27,556 nucleotides of DNA from Subdoligranulum sp. Its GTDB lineage: Bacteria > Bacillota > Clostridia > Oscillospirales > Ruminococcaceae. The notes beneath the pieces are model-generated. The model made no database searches, was not told the origin of the DNA, and was given only the letters and a program-made list of their open reading frames with translations. Below are positions 23,658 to 27,556 of the stretch, one piece after another (position 1 is the first letter of the stretch; the number at the start of each line of letters is the position of its first letter). Both the position numbers and the translations under genes were made by a program. The DNA is taken from NCBI GenBank assembly GCA_004555405.1, contig SFIE01000021.1, positions 1-27,556 of the forward strand. Direction: 5' to 3'.

Positions 23658-25181
23658 TTATACCTTTTTATTTTGCAGCGCCGCAAAGTGCCTGCGCAGG
23701 CAAAGCGGCCATAAAAGCGCCGCATAGCTCAGCGCCATGGCGCCCCCCGCGACAAAAAGCCGCCTTATATGATCCGCCGAGGGAATGCTCCCCTGCGCAG
23801 CCATGCACACAAGCAGCGATGCCAGCAGGATCAGCCCCGGACGCACAAGCCATTCCCCCCAACAAAAGCGCATTTGCAGCACCTGCAGCATTCGGCGCAG
23901 ATTTAAAAGGCAGGTAAACACATTGGAGGCTGCCACGATCGCCGCATATCCGGCAATGCCGAAGCGCGGCAGCAAAAACAAAATTGCCGAAAGGCGCAGC
24001 GCCGAGTTGAGCATTTCATATCGAAAGCTGGCCAGCTGTTCGCCGATTCCTTTCATAATACCGTCCACCATGCTTTCCAAATACATAAATGGCACGATGG
24101 GCCCCAGCCATGCAAGATATTGCCCCACCTCGGCGTCGCGGTAGATCAGCTGGGCCAGCGGCACGGCCCACAGCGTAAAAAAAGCCCCCGCAAACAGCGA
24201 TATTCCCAGCGTAACGGCCATCGTGCGCCCCACAAGGCTCTGCAAAGCACTTTTGTTCTGCGCCGTGTGGGCCCGCGCGATCTCGGGCATCAGCAAGCCG
24301 GACAGTGTTGCCAAAAAGGAAAACGGAAATGTGAGAAGCGGCATTGCCATGCCGCGCAGCGCACCAAATTGGGAAAGTGCCATGCTTCGGCTGCCTGCAT
24401 ACAGCGCCAAACACGCGGGCACAAGGCTGGTTTCGGCCGTTCGGAGCAAGCTGGAAACCAACCGGTTTCCCTCCACCGGCAAAAACACTTCCATCACTTT
24501 GCCCCAGCCCGGCACACAGGTCGGCAATGCTGAAAAACTTTTTTGCAGCGCACGCTTTTCGCCCCTCCAAAAACACAGCATCCACAGGCAGGAGATTGCC
24601 TCGCTCAGCGTGTTGCCCATCGTAACCAGTGCCACCATCCGGGGCATTTCAGCACCCGTGGCTGTGTGAAGCAAAAACACGATCACCGCAATGCGCACCG
24701 CCTGCTCGGCCAACTGCGCCGCCACATTGGGGCGCACATTGCGGGCCGCCATAAAGTATCCGCGAATTGCCGCCCCCACCGCCATAAACGGCAGGCTGAA
24801 CGCCAGGATCTGCAATGCCGCTGCCGCGCGAAGATCGCCCAGCAGCCACCGTGCCAGCACATTGGCCAGCAGGTATTGCACCGCCGCCGCGGTGCAGCCC
24901 AGCACTGCCCCCATGCCGATCAATCTTTGCATAAGCCTGCACACGCCGCGCCGGTCATTTTGCGCCAATGCCTGTGCCGAAAGGCGCGTGGATGCCACCG
25001 AAAGGCCGCCAACGGCCATTGCAATGCACACGCCGTAAGCTGTAAATACCAGCTGATACAGCCCCATGCCCTCGCTGCCCAGGTGTGCGGCCAGCAGCAC
25101 CCTTAGCCCCATTCCCGCAGCGCGCAGCACCAGCGATGCAGCCGTTAAAATCGCAGCATTTTTGAGATAGATGTTCGTCAT
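23658..25181 (-). CDS. SpoVB/MurJ-like MOP-superfamily lipid flippase
   Basis: A 507-residue polytopic protein with about 14 hydrophobic segments, of the polysaccharide biosynthesis/SpoVB branch of the MOP flippases. The N-terminus NIYLKNAAILTAASLVLRAAGMGLRV (in part) and LGSEGMGLYQLVFTAY are typical of SpoVB and YtgP proteins. These export lipid-linked peptidoglycan or polysaccharide precursors. Because sporulation status of this lineage is unknown, a vegetative lipid II or polysaccharide flippase is equally possible. ATG is preceded by AGAGAG. It is divergent from the Mrp gene and upstream of idi. Some homologues are annotated as oligosaccharide flippases, and the substrate cannot be read from sequence. 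Confidence 0.87.
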   Translation of the reverse strand: MTNIYLKNAAILTAASLVLRAAGMGLRVLLAAHLGSEGMGLYQLVFTAYGVCIAMAVGGLSVASTRLSAQALAQNDRRGVCRLMQRLIGMGAVLGCTAAAVQYLLANVLARWLLGDLRAAAALQILAFSLPFMAVGAAIRGYFMAARNVRPNVAAQLAEQAVRIAVIVFLLHTATGAEMPRMVALVTMGNTLSEAISCLWMLCFWRGEKRALQKSFSALPTCVPGWGKVMEVFLPVEGNRLVSSLLRTAETSLVPACLALYAGSRSMALSQFGALRGMAMPLLTFPFSFLATLSGLLMPEIARAHTAQNKSALQSLVGRTMAVTLGISLFAGAFFTLWAVPLAQLIYRDAEVGQYLAWLGPIVPFMYLESMVDGIMKGIGEQLASFRYEMLNSALRLSAILFLLPRFGIAGYAAIVAASNVFTCLLNLRRMLQVLQMRFCWGEWLVRPGLILLASLLVCMAAQGSIPSADHIRRLFVAGGAMALSYAALLWPLCLRRHFAALQNKKV

Positions 25182-25248
25182 ACACGCTCTCTTTTCTCAT
25201 TTTATGAAAATTTGTTTCGCTTTTAAAATCATTAGTATATAAACTATG

Positions 25249-25277
25249 TTGTTTTCGGCGCATTTATGATATACTAT
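25249..25277 (+). promoter_or_regulatory. Probable mrp promoter
   Basis: TTGTTT (25249-25254), 17 nt and TACTAT (25272-25277) fit a sigma-A promoter; a TATACT two bases upstream is an alternative -10 with a 15-nt spacer. It would yield a 120-nt leader before the mrp gene. Confidence 0.5.
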
Positions 25278-25283
25278 AAAGAG

Positions 25284-25404
25284 CGCGGCCGCAGGGTTCC
25301 GTGCATGGCGGCAAAAGCCGACCAATTATCAGGAAAGTCCGCCCCGGCCTTGCTGCGGCAATGATCTGTCGGCGTGATTTTCCCAGAAGGAGATATGAAT
25401 AACT
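25284..25404 (+). promoter_or_regulatory. Structured 5' leader of the mrp gene (candidate cis-RNA)
   Basis: The G/C-rich leader contains nested complementarities: GCCGCAG (25289-25295) with CTGCGGC (25353-25359), and inside them GGCGG (25307-25311) with CCGCC (25339-25343). GCCGAC (25317-25322) is also complementary to GTCGGC (25369-25374), which would compete or form a pseudoknot. AGGAAAGTCC (25331-25340) lies in the enclosed part. It matches no riboswitch consensus I know. A regulatory function is a hypothesis. Confidence 0.4.
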
Positions 25405-26235
25405 ATGAGCGAATGCACCCATGACTGCAGCAGCTGCAGCCAGAACTGCTCTTCTCGAAACGCCGCTCCCGCCAAGGAAGCCCCGCACAAAATGAGCAGC
25501 ATAAAAAAAGTGATCGGCATTGTCAGCGGCAAAGGCGGTGTTGGCAAAAGCATGACCTGCGCCATGATGGCTGTTTCGATGGCTCGTCAGGGCTATGGCA
25601 CAGCTGTGCTGGATGCAGATATCACCGGCCCTTCCATTCCCAAGCTGTTTGGCGTACATGGTCAGGCTGTGTGCGATGAAAACGGCATTTGGCCTGCGGA
25701 AACCTCCAAGGGCACCAAGCTTATGAGCGTGAACCTGCTTTTGGACGACGAGGAGTCTCCCGTGGTATGGCGCGGTCCCGTGATCGCCGGCGCTGTGAAG
25801 CAGTTCTGGACCGATGTGATCTGGCAGGATGTGGACTATATGTTCGTGGATATGCCCCCGGGCACCGGCGATGTGCCCCTGACTGTGTTCCAGACGCTGC
25901 CTGTGGACGGAATTATCGTGGTGGCAAGCCCCCAGGAGCTTGTGAGCATGATCGTTGCCAAGGCCGTAAAAATGGCACAGATGATGAATGTGCCGATTTT
26001 GGGCGTTGTGGAAAACATGAGCTATGTAAAATGCCCCGATTGCGGCAAGGAGATCAAGATCTTTGGCGAAAGCCATGTGAACGAGATCGCCGCCAAGTAC
26101 GGCCTGCCCGTGCTGGCCCGTATGCCCATTGACCCGAAGCTGGCAAGCTTGGCCGATGCAGGCAAGATCGAAGAATTTGAAGGCGATTATCTGGATGTCG
26201 CCGTGCGCGCAGTCGCTGCCTTGGGCAAGGCATAA
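25405..26235 (+). CDS. Mrp/NBP35 (ApbC)-family iron-sulfur carrier ATPase
   Basis: A 276-residue cytosolic P-loop ATPase that in characterised relatives binds and transfers 4Fe-4S clusters to apo-proteins. An N-terminal Cys cluster (Cys 4, 8, 11, 15: C-x3-C-x2-C-x3-C) precedes the deviant Walker A SGKGGVGKS (41-49), then DADITGPSIPKLFG, VDMPPGTGD and the cluster-bridging CPDC (Cys 210 and 213). The N-terminal Cys-rich tail is common in clostridial Mrp. AAGGAG is 12 nt from ATG, a longish spacing. A serine dehydratase needing Fe-S is in the same window, but no direct link is shown. Flanked by its own promoter and a strong terminator, it looks monocistronic. Confidence 0.93.
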   Translation: MSECTHDCSSCSQNCSSRNAAPAKEAPHKMSSIKKVIGIVSGKGGVGKSMTCAMMAVSMARQGYGTAVLDADITGPSIPKLFGVHGQAVCDENGIWPAETSKGTKLMSVNLLLDDEESPVVWRGPVIAGAVKQFWTDVIWQDVDYMFVDMPPGTGDVPLTVFQTLPVDGIIVVASPQELVSMIVAKAVKMAQMMNVPILGVVENMSYVKCPDCGKEIKIFGESHVNEIAAKYGLPVLARMPIDPKLASLADAGKIEEFEGDYLDVAVRAVAALGKA

Positions 26236-26253
26236 CATAAGCCCCATAACAGC

Positions 26254-26326
26254 AATGCCCCGCCTTGCTGCCGAGCCGGTTGGATATACCGGCTTGCAGC
26301 CAAGGCGGGGCATTTTGGTTTTTTCG
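26254..26326 (+). terminator. Intrinsic terminator after mrp
   Basis: AATGCCCCGCCTTG (26254-26267) pairs perfectly with CAAGGCGGGGCATT (26301-26314); inner CTGC and AGCCGG segments extend the stem. TTTTGGTTTTTT follows. A further GGCCG/CGGCC pairing occurs in 26340-26384 before the tRNA promoter, of unclear meaning. Confidence 0.88.
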
Positions 26327-26401
26327 GTAAAGTCAGGCGGGCCGCAGGCGCTTTCACCATGCGCAGAAGAATGCGCAAACGGCCATTTTTAAAAGAAACA
26401 T

Positions 26402-26430
26402 TTGACTAACCATGCAAAAAGCGGTATACT
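26402..26430 (+). promoter_or_regulatory. tRNA-Pro promoter
   Basis: TTGACT (26402-26407), exactly 17 nt and TATACT (26425-26430) form a near-consensus sigma-A promoter 40 nt upstream of the tRNA, as expected for a stable RNA gene. Confidence 0.85.
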
Positions 26431-26470
26431 AATAAAGCTTGATTCATAGAAAGAAGCAAATATCATGTAT

Positions 26471-26546
26471 CCGGGTGTAGCGCAGTTGGTAGCGCGCCTG
26501 CTTTGGGAGCAGGATGCCGTGGGTTCAAGTCCCGCCACTCGGACCA
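26471..26546 (+). tRNA. tRNA-Pro (anticodon UGG)
   Basis: A 76-nt cloverleaf. Acceptor CCGGGTG pairs with CACTCGG (one G-T pair). The D arm contains AGTTGGTA, the anticodon arm CCTGC-TTTGGGA-GCAGG has anticodon TGG, and the T arm carries GTTCAAGTC. The discriminator base is A and the CCA end is encoded. The single-copy gene has its own promoter and a downstream terminator hairpin. Confidence 0.97.
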
Positions 26547-26604
26547 AATAAGGTCGATAATTTTGATACCATTGGTATTGAAACTATCGGCCTTATTCTT
26601 TTTG
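26547..26604 (+). terminator. Intrinsic terminator after tRNA-Pro
   Basis: AATAAGGTCGATA (26547-26559) pairs with TATCGGCCTTATT (26585-26597), including one G-U pair. An inner ATACCATTGGTAT can fold too. TCTTTTT follows. Confidence 0.85.
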
Positions 26605-26684
26605 TAAAAATGCTTGATTTGCAAGGGTTTTCTAACCTTTGTCAAATTGGGTTAGTTTCATTGTGAGTGTTCAGAGGCATATTT

Positions 26685-26867
26685 TTATGCTTTTGGACAC
26701 CCGTTTTTGTTTAACTCACGCTGCTGGATACGGTAGCGGTACACGCAGATAACAGAATCACATTCCTCTTTGAGCCCGGAACAGACATCGAGGTTGGGGT
26801 TGAACAAGCCCTGCTTTTTGCTGGTAGAAATATTTACATTGTTATGATACACTGTATTAAAGCCCAT
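26685..26867 (-). CDS. Doubtful small hypothetical protein
   Basis: A 60-codon ORF in AT-rich DNA with start ATG 26867, preceded by GAAGGTG at a 9-nt gap; an in-frame ATG at 26918 lacks a ribosome site. The protein is hydrophilic with two Cys in VCSGLKEECDSVICV and shows no domain I know. It is divergent from the next plus-strand gene. Aside from the ribosome site there is no proof that it is expressed; it may be a gene remnant. Confidence 0.25.
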   Translation of the reverse strand: MGFNTVYHNNVNISTSKKQGLFNPNLDVCSGLKEECDSVICVYRYRIQQRELNKNGCPKA

Positions 26868-26946
26868 TTTATAAGACACCTTCTGTGATAGAATGCTATT
26901 GTAAACCAAGAAAAACATTTATCACGCCGGATATGAGGTGAACACG

Positions 26947-27556
26947 ATGAGTAATGTTATAAGCGACTCTGTCAGCAAACTTTCAGCAATTACAGACCAA
27001 ACACCTATAGATTGGGATGCCTTTTATTCTCTTCTGAAGGGCTTAGAGGATATCAATGCTTATGATGAGCAATATGAAGAGACAATTCTGTCTGAGTTTA
27101 TCAGCAATGGAGAATCTTACAAGCGTGGGTTCATCCTGGCAGATGTTGTCCGTCACTTTCTTGCTTGCGGTTATGATGTTTCTGCAAACGACGGGTTAAA
27201 TGGTGGCCTGGCGCTTCATTCTCTTTGTTTCTCATCGTACGATCATTATATTTTGGAGGCTGCCAAGGTTCTTATGAATGCCGGTGCCCCCGTCAAATAC
27301 AGAGCCAGTGACGATGATTCCAACGAAGAACCAGAGGGTCTGCTTAAAAGCATCAGCTGGGAACTTTCTGATGCCTGGATTGTGGACAAGGACTATGTCT
27401 GGGCAAATACACTTGAAGCCTATTATGCTATGACAGAAGCTAATATTGCAGGCAAGGACTACAACGCCATAGACAATTACCTTGCTTGTATTGGGAAGCC
27501 ACTTACCGCTGCTTCTGCCATCAGTGTTGGCAGCAAACCCGCTCTATATGACGAGG
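26947..27556 (+). CDS. Unrecognised ankyrin-like protein, 3' end beyond window
   Basis: The frame stays open from ATG 26947 to the window end (203 full codons). GAGGTG lies 6 nt upstream. The product is acidic and soluble without a signal peptide. The part ADVVRHFLACGYDVSANDG followed by LALHSLCF and later AAKVLMNAGAPVKYRA (about residues 65-118) resembles ankyrin-repeat helices and turns (LL-x-x-GA-x-V). Similar proteins are seen as uncharacterised or immunity-type genes in gut Firmicutes, but I cannot name a family. Codon use is visibly more AT-rich than upstream genes, and it follows a tRNA gene, which suggests acquired DNA. Confidence 0.65.
   Translation, partial: MSNVISDSVSKLSAITDQTPIDWDAFYSLLKGLEDINAYDEQYEETILSEFISNGESYKRGFILADVVRHFLACGYDVSANDGLNGGLALHSLCFSSYDHYILEAAKVLMNAGAPVKYRASDDDSNEEPEGLLKSISWELSDAWIVDKDYVWANTLEAYYAMTEANIAGKDYNAIDNYLACIGKPLTAASAISVGSKPALYDE

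Noticed and set aside
25331..25340. AGGAAAGTCC as part of an RNase P RNA gene
   Set aside because: The motif occurs in RNase P RNA, but only about 120 nt separate the promoter from the mrp start and the remaining conserved regions are absent.
26463..26645. A 60-codon minus-strand ORF ending in EWRDLNPRHPAPKAG-type sequence
   Set aside because: This peptide is the well-known artefact of translating the reverse complement of tRNA-Pro; the region is a tRNA gene plus its terminator.

Overview
The window looks like a chromosomal segment of a Gram-positive gut Clostridium of the Oscillospiraceae/Ruminococcaceae type (Faecalibacterium/Gemmiger/Subdoligranulum-like). This is inferred from a fairly high-GC codon usage combined with Firmicutes-style AGGAGG ribosome binding sites, TTG/GTG starts, an mreBCD-mrdA-minD arrangement, an iron-sulfur two-subunit serine dehydratase and a clostridial Mrp ATPase with an N-terminal Cys cluster. 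No rRNA, CRISPR array, IS element or prophage gene was recognised. Only the last ~0.6-1 kb looks like accessory DNA.

Region 1 (1-9385, all minus strand) is a cell-division and cell-elongation cluster, read from right to left. zapA overlaps a U32 peptidase-family gene by ATGA and is followed by maf. A strong promoter then drives mreB, and an intrinsic terminator sits between mreB and mreC. mreC, mreD and mrdA (PBP2) follow, then a separately promoted MinD-like ATPase and methylglyoxal synthase. Together they link FtsZ-ring assembly (ZapA), lateral-wall synthesis (MreBCD/PBP2) and a ParA/MinD-type ATPase.

Region 2 (9386-19007) concerns carbohydrates. Glycogen phosphorylase and a cytoplasmic GH13 alpha-glucan hydrolase run on the plus strand. 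They converge on galactokinase (minus) at a bidirectional terminator. galK is divergent from an AraC-family regulator, and the two promoters face away from a short region holding a GTTGAA direct repeat. The regulator is followed, with short gaps, by a membrane-anchored or lipid-anchored protein resembling a type I periplasmic binding protein, and then by an RlmD-type 23S rRNA uracil methyltransferase.

Region 3 (19023-22979) is a serine module: a LysR regulator divergent from a DAACS-family cation symporter, followed by both subunits of Fe-S L-serine dehydratase (sdaAB, sdaAA). A T-N11-A inverted repeat overlaps the transporter -35 box, and a strong hairpin separates the transporter from sdaAB.

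Region 4 (23015-26326) has isopentenyl-diphosphate isomerase downstream of a SpoVB/MurJ-like MOP flippase (minus), divergent from an Mrp/NBP35 Fe-S carrier ATPase with an unusual structured leader (plus).

Region 5 (26402-27556) has a tRNA-Pro(UGG) with its own consensus promoter and terminator. After it the sequence becomes visibly AT-richer. It holds a doubtful 60-codon minus ORF and the 5' part of an unrecognised ankyrin-like protein cut by the window edge, possibly the edge of a tRNA-associated island.
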